Assembly (NCBI GenBank): GCA_016793885.1 | Contig: JAEUHE010000145.1 | Coordinates: 1 to 43,848, forward strand | Direction of reading: 5' to 3' | Length of the DNA stretch: 43,848 bases | Source of the DNA: Verrucomicrobiales bacterium | GTDB taxonomy: Bacteria; Verrucomicrobiota; Verrucomicrobiia; Limisphaerales; UBA11320 | Shown here: one piece after another, positions 17,801 to 24,833 of the stretch | Layout: every line of letters starts with the position of its first letter | Numbering within the stretch: position 1 is the first letter of the stretch | Translations under genes and position numbers: made by a program | Notes under the pieces: generated by a model | Seen by the model: only the letters and a program-made list of their open reading frames with translations | Databases searched by the model: none | What the model was told of the DNA's origin: nothing

Positions 17801-19900
17801 GACGACGGCGCTTCCTGGCAAACCCTCAGTGTCCACTATCCCGAGAGCAGTCAGACATTGGATACCAGCCTGCTCGCCGGCACCGGAACCGCGTTGATTC
17901 GCGTCATCGTCACCGACGGCATCCATAGCACCACCGTCACGAGTGATCCGTTCGAGCTGCCGCGCCATGCGCCCGTGGTCAACCTGACTGGCGTGACCGA
18001 AGGCCAGCTCTTCGATCTGGGCAATCCCATCAACGCCCAGGGTGCAGGTTACGATGCCGAGGATGGAACTCTCGGCGGTACCTCGCTGCATTGGTCGCTG
18101 GTTGGGCCCGAGGTGCGGGACGGATCCGGCGCATCCCTGGCGCTCGCCAACCTGCCCCCCGGCGTCTACCAACTCACGCTGACTGGAACCGACGCGGATG
18201 GGAATGCGGACTCGCGCACGGTGCAGTTCTCAATCCGACCGCTTGCCGTCGCGGACGGAGCCGAACCGGTGCTCGATGGTCTGTGCGCCGACCCTGCCTA
18301 TTCACAGAACCCGGCGGTTCGTCTTGCCATCAAGAATGGACAATACTCCAGTGCTCGATTCGCCCATGCCAACGGAGCCTTGTGGGTGTGCTTCACCGGG
18401 CTTCGCTATAGTCCTTTGCCAGGAGGTAGCGCATCGGTAGGTCTGCGGGTCGACACCACCGCCGACGGGACGCTCGGTGCCAACGCCGTCGGGTTCGCAG
18501 TCGATGATCAAGGAGGCATCTACCGCATCGTCGGCAACGGCGCCCAAATGGTGAACCTCGATAGTCCGCCAGTGGGTTTCAGCGTGCAGATTCTGCGGGA
18601 CGGCCCAGCTTGGAGCGCTGAGTTTCGCATCGCCGACAGCCTGCTCGGCGGTTGGAATCACAGCCTGGCATTCGCGGTGGTGCAGGATGATGGGGATGCG
18701 TCGACAGTTCCTGAAACCTGGCCGTCCGCGACAGACTTGAATAATCCCGCCGGTTGGAGCCCTTCACAAGCAGGCCCGCTTCCCCCAATTCTGCCCGACG
18801 GGAATCTCCTCCCTTATGGGACGGCCGAAGGACTTGGTGGCGGCGATGGGACGACCATTGTCTCCCTGCCGGGTTGGACGGTGAGCGGCAATCTTACCAT
18901 CGCGCGATGGGACTCTCCGGGAGGTTTCCCCACATCGACCGATCCAGGCCCTGACGATCGCGGCCAGAACTTCTTCAGCGGCGGGCCGCAGAGTGGCCAA
19001 TCCACCGCTACCACTCAACTGCAGCTGCCAGTTGCCGCCACAAAAATCGATGCCGGTGCGATCCTGTATGACTTCTCAGCCTGGTTGGGCGGGTTTGGCC
19101 CACAGGGAGACTCGGCAAACCTGACCGCCTCGTTCCAGGACGAAGCGGGCGCGACGATCGACTCCGTGGTGTTGGGGCCGGTCACTGCCACGGAACGAGC
19201 GGATCAAACGTCACTTCACTACCGCAGCGCCTTGGCCGTAGTTCCCGCTGGCGCCCGCAGCGTCACGGTGACATTGGAAATGAACCGCGCAGAGGGTGCC
19301 TATAATGACGCTTATGCTGACAATTTAAGGCTGATCCTCCGCGAATCCCCCCTGCCTCTCGCAGCCAACGAACCGCCTAGTGCCAACGCCGGGGTGGATC
19401 GGACGCTGGTCGTCCAAGGTGGAGAAACGGTCCTGCTTGATGGGTCCGCCAGCCTGGATCCAGAAGGTGGAACGCTGACTTACTATTGGTCTTTACGCGA
19501 CGGACCTCCACTCGTGTTTGCCGACGGGGAAACCGCATCCCCTTCGTTCACCGCACCCGTCGTTCAATCTCCACTAGCCCTGACGTTCCAACTGGTGGTG
19601 AACGATGGGGTCTGGGACAGCGCGGCGGCCTTTGTCCAGGTCACCTTGGAGCCACTGGTTGTGGAGGAGGAAATTCGGATCATCGCGACTTCGATCGATG
19701 AAGCCGGATTGACCTTGGTCCAGTGCACCGCTCCCGCAGGCAAAACGCTCCAGCTCGAACGGACTCTCAACCTAGAGAATCCCACGTGGGAAGCGGTGGG
19801 TGAGGCCGTCGCAACGGATGGGAATCAAGTCTCTCTCAGAGATTCGAGTGGAAGCCAGGAGCCCCAGGCCTTCTTCCGAGTGCGCAACCTCACGGAGTAG
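14834..19900 (+). CDS. Giant secreted metzincin-like metalloprotease with multiple beta domains
   Basis: A 1688-residue exported protein with a long signal region (GRLGLLGCLLTLDTLLARA). Residues 45-430 form a beta-propeller-like region. The middle holds a zinc protease: HELSHNFAFNH near 724-734 fits HExxHxxxxxH with three His ligands and catalytic Glu, although the usual metzincin Gly after the second His is Ala; the downstream GDLMSYAR near 790 fits a Met-turn. Then come an Ig/fibronectin-like segment (about 960-1045), a cadherin/PKD-like segment (1045-1135), a CBM9/DOMON-like segment (from 1141), a jelly-roll-like segment (from 1322) and a PKD/REJ-like domain (1514-1605, PPSANAGVD). It ends in a beta domain closing with AFFRVRN. 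Probably secreted and substrate-binding. The protease call rests on these motifs. Confidence 0.82.
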   Translation: MKPHHLQSITQPNPCGTTSAQRLRRLGRLGLLGCLLTLDTLLARAAQPSLVAEEPALRTIDTVELFRNGLYWWTSSSCTETLNQGGASQIAYTDPRLLSSAASLYHSGAGSSGGFKPGDLFEPGISLSESRPSLLRGTVLPDCGYGGYFVRDDEAFYYTKNRTLYRKSLTASAFAAGEPITVQGRFFPVPVTADGVLFATDSELWSYVFDIPGNTLTVFRTRKKGLSSRFEDVLTIPGLSMKKFALVDVVGTNGNPLTSELVFLTMDGRLYRSPLSGSPQLIRTGVSDFAVRNERYSVRIPAGIDQFRQGTMLYFALGNLITFQGASQLIGLDLTPGGRREFVEFNAGSNYKITSVAVDGNRIFFTRTPAGPLANSELLSRNAPARPTLFNPGDPDFLSIGFNREFRSLRSSGRLLYFAHANTVQSLPSDAPPIRIDFEAYGVEVTQGIQNLNNTVNLVAAKPAVVRGYARIAVNNTRLSGFDVPAQLRVQRILKVFGQEVVLDVDGSPFLPIQSPAVVSTPSLTGVRTNLAATYLFQIPAEVITEGKLRCEFVLNQGRSVPETGDNPLANNSSFATLDIKPTLAPVLVFAPMMFGGSAFNLRAPGSQFWEIIGRAQSMLPVAGFRVFTRNSVVFKPVVTITGIKARSFDLPDNQDAALNWLAISRFFDDTPLNSHYVGMFPHGVSGFNGLGYNPGHSLIIRMGTEAGGGAAWNAPVGGRTLAHELSHNFAFNHIPSDMTCGTQVPDGPYDNLPNGASSCTMGATDLEDAATSIGFDPLSWNLVLPGSNGDLMSYARTRWNSEYNWNRMLTLLNLGYQASIQPPPPLVNRGSLQGNEDEPLLIVHALLSPGGAAGSFFPATTTTASQLSPRTLAELTDVLPNLPPDFAIRLHLVDALGNILVDQPAPPQALSDGDSVSSLIHRALPLPPEAAALRLVNQGGTLTEVLISAHTPTLQLNPVTLGDGTMQVSWTGSDEDGDNLFFTIQYSSDDGASWQTLSVHYPESSQTLDTSLLAGTGTALIRVIVTDGIHSTTVTSDPFELPRHAPVVNLTGVTEGQLFDLGNPINAQGAGYDAEDGTLGGTSLHWSLVGPEVRDGSGASLALANLPPGVYQLTLTGTDADGNADSRTVQFSIRPLAVADGAEPVLDGLCADPAYSQNPAVRLAIKNGQYSSARFAHANGALWVCFTGLRYSPLPGGSASVGLRVDTTADGTLGANAVGFAVDDQGGIYRIVGNGAQMVNLDSPPVGFSVQILRDGPAWSAEFRIADSLLGGWNHSLAFAVVQDDGDASTVPETWPSATDLNNPAGWSPSQAGPLPPILPDGNLLPYGTAEGLGGGDGTTIVSLPGWTVSGNLTIARWDSPGGFPTSTDPGPDDRGQNFFSGGPQSGQSTATTQLQLPVAATKIDAGAILYDFSAWLGGFGPQGDSANLTASFQDEAGATIDSVVLGPVTATERADQTSLHYRSALAVVPAGARSVTVTLEMNRAEGAYNDAYADNLRLILRESPLPLAANEPPSANAGVDRTLVVQGGETVLLDGSASLDPEGGTLTYYWSLRDGPPLVFADGETASPSFTAPVVQSPLALTFQLVVNDGVWDSAAAFVQVTLEPLVVEEEIRIIATSIDEAGLTLVQCTAPAGKTLQLERTLNLENPTWEAVGEAVATDGNQVSLRDSSGSQEPQAFFRVRNLTE

Positions 19901-19910
19901 GCGCCGCTCT

Positions 19911-19955
19911 AGAAAACAAACACGCCCTGCCACCCGACAAGGGAGGCAGGGCGTG
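19911..19955 (-). terminator. Rho-independent terminator of ilvB
   Basis: A perfect 11-bp stem, CACGCCCTGCC (19921-19931) with GGCAGGGCGTG (19945-19955). Read on the - strand it is followed by TTTGTTTTCT, so it terminates ilvB, whose stop is at 19983. On the + strand it could still stall transcription from the metzincin gene, but it lacks a T run there. Confidence 0.85.
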
Positions 19956-19982
19956 CAGACTTAGTCCATTCCCTCGCCGAAC

Positions 19983-21866
19983 TTAACCCTGCCAGATCAT
20001 GTCCGCCACGGTGCGTCCAGCAGGGATGAACGGCAACACGTGCTCGGTGTAAGGTGTGATGACGTCGAGAACATACGGCGTCTCCGCATCCAACATGCGC
20101 TTCATGGCCGCTTTCAGCTGACTGCGGAACATGACACGTTCCGCCGGAACGTTGAATGCATGCGCCATCCGCACGAAGTCTGGATAAATCAGCGGACGGT
20201 TCTCCGGATCCCCCAGATAAGTATGACCCCGGTTGCCGGCAAAGAAGTTGTCTTCCCACTGCATCACCATTCCGAGGTGCTGATTGTTCAGGACCAGTGC
20301 TTTGGCGGCGATCTTCTCAATGTGCGCCGTGGCCAACTCCTGCACGTTCATCAGGAATGAGCCATCGCCGTCAATGTCGACCACCTGCTTGTCGGGACAG
20401 GCAACTTTGGCTCCCATGGCCGCTGGATACCCAAAGCCCATGGCACCGAGACCGGCGCTCGTGATGAACTGGCGCGGGAATTTGAACTTGTAATGCTGGC
20501 CGGCCCACATCTGATGCTGCCCCACGCCCGTCGTGATGATGGCATCACCTCCCGTCAGTTCATAGAGCACGTCGATGGCATGCTGCGGCAAAATCACCTC
20601 GTTCTCCTTGCCCTCGAGATGGTCCTTCATGTGATCCGACTTGATCACTTCATCGGTCACCCGATAGGTGAGCGGAGCACGCTGCTTCCACTCGGCCACT
20701 TGTTGATGCCACGCCGTAAATTTCTTTTGAATCGGTCGGCGCTTCACCATTTCCACCAGCCGCCCGAGCGCGTACTTCACATCGCTCTCGATCGCCAGCT
20801 GCACCTTGCGGTTCTTGTTGTGTTCCGAGGGATCGATATCCACGTGCACGATCGTGCCGGTCTCACAAAACTTCTCCACCTTCCCAGTCACCCGGTCGTC
20901 AAAGCGCACACCGAAGGCGAGCAGCAAATCAGCACCCTCCTTCAGTTTCACCATCGGCTCATTCAAACTCTTGCGAGGAACAAACTCGCCGCTCACCGCC
21001 CAATTGGCATAGGCAGCACCGTGCATGCCCAGCCAGCGGAGGGACAACTCGTGGTTCTCGGGGAAAGCGCCAATGCCCATGATCGTGGTCGTCACGGGAA
21101 TCTTGGTTCGTTCAACGAACTCCCGAAGTTCCTTCGAAGCCTCTCCGGTAATCACTCCACCGCCCACATACAACACCGGACGCTCGGCTTTCTCGATCAA
21201 GCCGATGATTTCGTTGAGGGAAAGATCGTCCGCCTTTTTCGGAGCCGGATAGCCCGGCATATCGACTTCACGCGGCCAGACCGGTTGGGTCTTGGCCTGC
21301 TGGATGTTCTTGGGGAAATCGACCACCACCGGGCCGGGACGCCCCGATTGCGCGACGTGAAACGCCTCCTTGATGATCCTAGGAATGTCGTTGATGTCGG
21401 TAATGAGATAGCTGTGCTTCACGACCGGCAAGGTCATGCCGAAAAAGTCGGTTTCTTGAAACGCGCCCTTCCCGATCATGGCCTGCGGGACCTGTCCGGT
21501 CAAAGCAACCAGCGGCACACTGTCCATGTAAGCATCGGCAATAGCCGTCACCAGGTTGGTAGCGCCAGGACCACTCGTCGCCATGCACACGCCCGCTTTG
21601 CCCGTGGCACGTGCGTAAGCCTCGGCGGCGAAGGATCCGCCTTGCTCATGGCGGGGCAGAATCGTGCGGATCTTGCGCGAGTGCGTCAGGGATTGGTGGA
21701 TCTCCATGCTCGCTCCGCCGGGATAGGCAAAGATAACCTCTACCCCTTCGCGCTCCAGAGCCTCCACAAGAATATCTCGCCCCAACATGGCAGGGCCTAC
21801 CTGAGGCCGGGTTTTGGCCGCCCCAGTCTTCTTCTTATCCGTGGTCGTAGTTGCAGTCTTGCTCAT
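19983..21866 (-). CDS. ilvB: Acetolactate synthase, large (catalytic) subunit
   Basis: About 627 residues from ATG 21866. It condenses pyruvate with pyruvate or 2-oxobutyrate, the first common step to valine, leucine and isoleucine, with thiamine diphosphate and FAD. Motifs: [15 protein letters not shown] and [18 protein letters not shown] (catalytic Glu region), [19 protein letters not shown], the FAD domain, and [15 protein letters not shown] for Mg-ThDP binding. A Lys/Thr/Ala-rich extension of about 25 residues precedes the core, which starts [15 protein letters not shown]. An in-frame TTG at 21908 lies in the attenuator T run and is rejected as a start. No small regulatory subunit (ilvN) is adjacent. 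Expression is probably controlled by the attenuator just upstream. Identification is secure. Confidence 0.96.
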   Translation of the reverse strand: MSKTATTTTDKKKTGAAKTRPQVGPAMLGRDILVEALEREGVEVIFAYPGGASMEIHQSLTHSRKIRTILPRHEQGGSFAAEAYARATGKAGVCMATSGPGATNLVTAIADAYMDSVPLVALTGQVPQAMIGKGAFQETDFFGMTLPVVKHSYLITDINDIPRIIKEAFHVAQSGRPGPVVVDFPKNIQQAKTQPVWPREVDMPGYPAPKKADDLSLNEIIGLIEKAERPVLYVGGGVITGEASKELREFVERTKIPVTTTIMGIGAFPENHELSLRWLGMHGAAYANWAVSGEFVPRKSLNEPMVKLKEGADLLLAFGVRFDDRVTGKVEKFCETGTIVHVDIDPSEHNKNRKVQLAIESDVKYALGRLVEMVKRRPIQKKFTAWHQQVAEWKQRAPLTYRVTDEVIKSDHMKDHLEGKENEVILPQHAIDVLYELTGGDAIITTGVGQHQMWAGQHYKFKFPRQFITSAGLGAMGFGYPAAMGAKVACPDKQVVDIDGDGSFLMNVQELATAHIEKIAAKALVLNNQHLGMVMQWEDNFFAGNRGHTYLGDPENRPLIYPDFVRMAHAFNVPAERVMFRSQLKAAMKRMLDAETPYVLDVITPYTEHVLPFIPAGRTVADMIWQG

Positions 21867-21906
21867 AGCTTTCTTAGGTGTTTCGGCGTCTGACGTTCGT
21901 AGGCGC

Positions 21907-22005
21907 AAAAAAAACCCACGACCGTTTCCAGCCGTGGGTTCTTGTCGAAATCCGATGTCAGTCGCGACAAGTACCTACGGCGTCCTGGGTTACTACTACC
22001 AGGAC
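21907..22005 (-). promoter_or_regulatory. Transcription attenuator of ilvB (pause hairpin, antiterminator, terminator)
   Basis: Read on the - strand, three helices follow in order. A pause hairpin, GTCCTGG with CCAGGAC (22005-21999 and 21988-21982), has the three Val codons in its loop. An antiterminator, CCGTAGGTACTTGTCG (21980-21965) with CGACAAGAACCCACGG (21947-21932), pairs at 14 of 16 positions. A terminator, ACCCACG with CGTGGGT (21939-21933 and 21920-21914), is followed by eight T. The antiterminator 3' arm contains the terminator 5' arm, so the two exclude each other. The leader peptide stop (21960-21958) lies in the antiterminator loop, so a ribosome that reaches the stop covers the antiterminator, while one stalled at the Val codons leaves it free. 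This is the classical amino-acid attenuation geometry. Confidence 0.88.
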
Positions 22006-22038
22006 GCTCAGCAGGCTTACTGAACGCGAGAGACACAT
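21958..22038 (-). CDS. ilvB leader peptide (26 residues, Leu/Val-rich)
   Basis: A 26-codon frame beginning [16 protein letters not shown] and ending with Arg-Asp before TGA. It holds five Leu and six Val, including three consecutive GTA codons (21999-21991) and a further GTA just inside the antiterminator. Leaders of this kind (for example IlvL and IvbL in enterics) report charged tRNA for branched-chain amino acids. No Ile codon is present, so control should respond to valine and leucine. There is no Shine-Dalgarno; an in-frame stop directly precedes the ATG, fixing the start. The peptide itself probably has no function after synthesis. Confidence 0.85.
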   Translation of the reverse strand: MCLSRSVSLLSVLVVVTQDAVGTCRD

Positions 22039-22048
22039 TTATGGGGGA

Positions 22049-22077
22049 AAACTAGGGATTCCGAGCTCGCGGGTCAA
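22049..22077 (-). promoter_or_regulatory. Predicted sigma70-type promoter of the ilvB leader
   Basis: On the - strand, TTGACC (22077-22072) is separated by exactly 17 bases from TAGTTT (22054-22049). This predicts a start near A22042, only about four bases before the leader peptide ATG, so the leader would be nearly leaderless, which agrees with the missing ribosome-binding site. The -35 match is 5 of 6; the -10 is weak at 3 of 6. Confidence 0.5.
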
Positions 22078-22156
22078 GCCGGTTTTCGTTCCGTTTCCGT
22101 CCTGGATGCGACCAGAAGCTGGTGAGATCGAGGATCCCGACTCTGTCGAGGGGACA

Positions 22157-22235
22157 AAAGCGGCAGAGGCCTGCACGCACTCCATAACCGTCACCTGCGT
22201 CGCGAAGCAATTTAGAGTGCTGTAGCCCTCTCTCA
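22157..22235. repeat. Decayed intergenic inverted repeat
   Basis: GCACTC (22177-22182) and GAGTGC (22215-22220) form the inner stem. The outer flanks, GCGGCAGAGGCCTGC and TGTAGCCCTCTC, are partly complementary. The layout matches a hairpin-type repeat often seen between genes in Verrucomicrobia, but only one copy is in the window, so the family assignment is tentative. Confidence 0.4.
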
Positions 22236-22284
22236 GGGTAGGGAAACTCTGTTGAGCCCAGGAATGCCCAGTGTTTGAAAGAAC

Positions 22285-22510
22285 CAAATCAGGGACAGGC
22301 CATCTCTTCTCTATCGGAACCCCGAACAAACCGGGCACCCAGAGGGACAGACCTCACTCACATCAAACTCGAACCTACCGGTTTTGGGCTGTTTATCGCG
22401 CGTCTTGTTTAACGCAAGCTATTGATGATCTGGATCCTACAACCACACCACCAACTCAACCACCACCGGGAGACTTCACCAAGGACCGCGGCACAGAATG
22501 GGGACAGGCC
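22285..22510 (+). repeat. Three GGGACAG-type motifs in a gene-free stretch
   Basis: AGGGACAGGCC (near 22289), AGGGACAGACCT (near 22343) and GGGGACAGGCCTGATC (near 22500) occur in the same direction in 220 bases. Such motifs flank REP-associated transposase genes in related genomes, but no transposase frame remains here. The whole 22078-22759 stretch carries no gene that I can support. Confidence 0.35.
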
Positions 22511-22759
22511 TGATCGGAGGGGTAGTCCCGCGCCGCGATGCGCGTCGCACCAAGAATTCCTGCCACCGGTGGAGAGAGAACCGACTAGCTGCTAGCTCCA
22601 TGCGGTGCGATGTCCCAGATTTGCTCACCAAGCCGGTCCCATGGACTGGACAACTTGACAGTTTTAGCGGAGACCGTACCGGAACAAGGGGCGAATGCTC
22701 GCCGGGAACGAGCGCCATCCAAGGAAGAATACCCAGAACCGAGTAGCCAGAACGAATCA

Positions 22760-22990
22760 ATGCCTGCAACCTCCGGACCATCAAAAGTGACCCGACCAGC
22801 CGCCCAGCCAAGGGCGATAGTCAAAGTTCCGCGTGGCGTTTTGACCAATCGCCTGAGCCGCTGGCTCAAACGCAAACAGCACCCCCGGCTGCAGATGTCC
22901 ATGCTGCTTTTGATAACCACCGGATTGGCATTTCTCGCATCGAACCTCCTGCTGCGGGCAGGAATGGTTCACATGGGACGCCGATACCTC
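22760..22990 (+). pseudogene. 5' part of a membrane-protein gene cut by the IS element
   Basis: From ATG 22760 about 77 codons are recognisable. A basic N-terminal tail is followed by KQHPRLQMSMLLLITTGLAF and the continuing helix LASNLLLRAGMVHMGRRY. After that the frame runs into IS sequence and stops at 23008. Its natural continuation, LIAYLVYLGFLWLWMRT, lies beyond the IS at 24840 and onwards. The RxQMSxLLxxTGxxxFLAS...LLRAGMxxMxxRY pattern resembles a widespread but uncharacterised membrane protein. The upstream part of the frame (from 22610) does not look like protein. The gene is most likely inactive. Confidence 0.7.
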
Positions 22991-23027
22991 TTAGACCCTA
23001 TGGCTTGACGCGGGTTGGGAAGGTTGA

Positions 23028-23150
23028 GGGTGACAGGTTCTGCGAACGTGGGTTATTCCCACGCGAACGCGGGAACCTATCCACAAAGTTGTGGCACACA
23101 AGTCACCCTGCTGCCGGAACCAACTTTGATTAATGCAAAACCTGTCACCC
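23028..23150 (+). ncRNA. Candidate bridge RNA / structured leader of the IS110-type element
   Basis: GGGTGACAGGTT (23028-23039) and AACCTGTCACCC (23139-23150) are perfect 12-bp inverted repeats, and the second ends at the base before transposase ATG 23151. Inside are a hairpin CGTGGG/CCCACG around TTATT (23047-23063) and a hairpin CCACAA/TTGTGG (near 23080-23093). IS110-family elements are known to encode a bridge RNA in a noncoding end, with internal loops that pair with target and donor DNA. Size (about 120-160 nt), place and folding fit. No loop-to-target pairing could be demonstrated by eye. It could instead be a translation-blocking 5' structure. Confidence 0.5.
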
Positions 23151-24362
23151 ATGAAACAAATCATCAAACACGTCGCCTTCGATGTCCACGCCGAATCACA
23201 CCACGTCGCCATCGCCTCCCCAGACGGTGAAGTCCGGGACTACGGAGCCATCGGATCCAAACTCTCCGACGTGGATCGCCTCATCTCGAAACTCAAAACC
23301 TCCGACAACATCGAACTCCGTTTTATCTACGAAGCTGGCCCAACCGGTTTTGGCCTCGCGCGTCATCTTCGATCGAAAGGTTTTGTCTGCGAGATCGTTT
23401 CCCCTTCTCTCATTCCTCAGCGGGCCTCAGACCGCGTCAAAACCAATCGTCGGGACGCTCGCAACCTCGCTCGCCTTTACCGTGCCGGCGAACTCACCTT
23501 CATCCACATTCCCACACCGGAGGATGAAGCCGTCCGTGACGTCGTCCGCCTTCGCGAAAGCGCCGTCCGCGATCAACGACAAGCTCGTCAACGCCTCAAG
23601 AGTTACCTGCTCCGTAACGGCGGTCGCTACACCGGAAAGACGAGTTGGCGTCCGGCTCACCTCAACTATCTCTCCAAGATCAAAATGCCGTTTCCCGCTC
23701 AACAACTCGTCTTGGAAGGGCATATCCGCCAGGTTGAACACCTTACTGAGCGCCTGGCCCTTCTCACCAAAGCCGTCGAGGATCAACTCCCAGGGTGGCG
23801 TTGGGAACCCCTGGTCCGCGCTTTGATGACCTTCCGTGGCATCGCACTCGTCAACGCCATGACTCTGGTCAGTGAGATCGGCGACTTCTCACGTTTTGAC
23901 AAAGCTCCGGGGCTCATGAATTTCATCGGACTCACTCCCTCTGAACACTCCACCGGAGAGAAGCGCTCTCAGGGCCCCATCACTAAAACTGGCAACTCCT
24001 TCTGCAGAAAGGCTTTGATCGAGTCTGCCTGGCACTATCGCCAACCGGCTCGCGTGGCACCCATCCTTCGCCTCCGTCAACATGGCCAACCCAAGGAAGT
24101 GAACGATCTCTCCTGGAAAGCCCAACAGCGCCTTTGCTCCCGGTATCGCCATCTCCAACGTCAGCACAAGAAGAGCGTTGTCATCGTCACCGCTGTGGCT
24201 CGGGAACTCGCCGGTTTTGTGTGGGCGATGGCCAAGCTCGTCGCGGGTCAACCTGTGCCGGATCGCAAATCCAAAACCGAATCCAACACCAAATGCGAAA
24301 CCAAGAAAGTCTACACACTCAAGCCGGCACCTTCCAACCGAGTCAAACAAACCAAGAAATGA
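23151..24362 (+). CDS. IS110 family transposase
   Basis: About 403 residues from ATG 23151 (MKQIIKHVAFDVHAESHHV); an in-frame ATG at 23133 lies inside the inverted repeat and is less likely. The N-terminal RuvC-like DEDD domain shows FDVHAESHHVAIA (first Asp), IYEAGPTGFGLARHL (Glu), and VKTNRRDARNLARLYRAGEL with the Asp cluster. The C-terminal Transposase_20 region shows LMTFRGIALVNAMTLVSEIG, FMNFIG-like MNFIGLTPSEHSTGEKRSQG, and GPITKTGNSFCRKALIE, where a Ser acts as nucleophile in the family. A Lys-rich tail follows. It looks intact, so the element may be active. Identification is secure. Confidence 0.95.
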   Translation: MKQIIKHVAFDVHAESHHVAIASPDGEVRDYGAIGSKLSDVDRLISKLKTSDNIELRFIYEAGPTGFGLARHLRSKGFVCEIVSPSLIPQRASDRVKTNRRDARNLARLYRAGELTFIHIPTPEDEAVRDVVRLRESAVRDQRQARQRLKSYLLRNGGRYTGKTSWRPAHLNYLSKIKMPFPAQQLVLEGHIRQVEHLTERLALLTKAVEDQLPGWRWEPLVRALMTFRGIALVNAMTLVSEIGDFSRFDKAPGLMNFIGLTPSEHSTGEKRSQGPITKTGNSFCRKALIESAWHYRQPARVAPILRLRQHGQPKEVNDLSWKAQQRLCSRYRHLQRQHKKSVVIVTAVARELAGFVWAMAKLVAGQPVPDRKSKTESNTKCETKKVYTLKPAPSNRVKQTKK

Positions 24363-24389
24363 ATATCTCTACATCCCTAGGCTGCGCCT

Positions 24390-24489
24390 CTGATCCCGGG
24401 CGAGGCGAGTCCGTTACGCAGTGGCGACCGGGGACGCTGCGAGCTCAGAGCTCGAGAGCCATCGTCCCCGCTCGCTCGCCCGTGATCAG
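24390..24489 (+). repeat. 100-base nested hairpin 3' of the transposase gene
   Basis: Three nested stems share one axis: CTGATCCCGGGCGAGGCGAG (24390-24409) against CTCGCTCGCCCGTGATCAG (24471-24489), GGGGACG (24430-24436) against CGTCCCC (24463-24469), and CGAGCT/AGCTCG (24440-24454). It starts 28 bases after the transposase stop. It may be a terminator-like structure, an older palindromic repeat, or a structured RNA of the element. The rest of the right end (24490-24833) holds a further hairpin ACTCAC/GTGAGT at 24639-24659 and no gene. Confidence 0.6.
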
Positions 24490-24833
24490 GGACGGCACAC
24501 GTTCGCCTGAGGAGGTGAATCAGCGCTGAGAACATTTAAATCATAGCCCACGCGACGGTGAGTTGCGTCGTGCAGGCAAGAAGGCTGGTCAGGCGCACGC
24601 TCGTCGACGTTAGGTGATAAGTTCTCGCAAGAGACCGAACTCACGATCCTAGAGTGAGTCTGCGCCGCGCTGAACCTGGGTCTTGTGGTAACCAACACAC
24701 GTATATGAGCAGGATCAACCATCGCATACTGCCAACTTGCCTGCACCACTCAGCTCACACGCTGGAGAGGTGTTTACCGTCTAAACGGACTGCGCACTTT
24801 CTATGCCCTCTTGACATACTTAAAGCCATATGA

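Larger units (their letters stand above)
22991..24833 (+). mobile_element. IS110/IS1111-type insertion sequence
   Basis: Contains one transposase gene, about 160 bases of noncoding DNA before it and about 470 after it. The ends are estimated from two signs: the split host gene rejoins in frame at 22990/24834, and an 8-bp inverted repeat TATGGCTT (22999-23006) / AAGCCATA (24823-24830) lies just inside each end. Subterminal inverted repeats are known for the IS1111 group; IS110-type elements usually create no target duplication, and none is seen. The exact boundaries may be off by a few bases. The right noncoding part is long for the family and includes a 100-base hairpin. Confidence 0.75.

Noticed and set aside
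20493..21893. Long open frame (466 codons) on the + strand across ilvB
   Set aside because: It is antisense to a perfectly conserved acetolactate synthase and has no protein-like motifs; high G+C content explains the open frame.
21867..21908. TTG at 21908 as the ilvB start
   Set aside because: It lies at the end of the attenuator T run; ATG 21866 starts a plausible Lys/Thr-rich N-terminus.
22610..22759. Upstream part of the frame containing the membrane-protein 5' half
   Set aside because: Composition changes at 22760; the earlier residues resemble translated repeat DNA.
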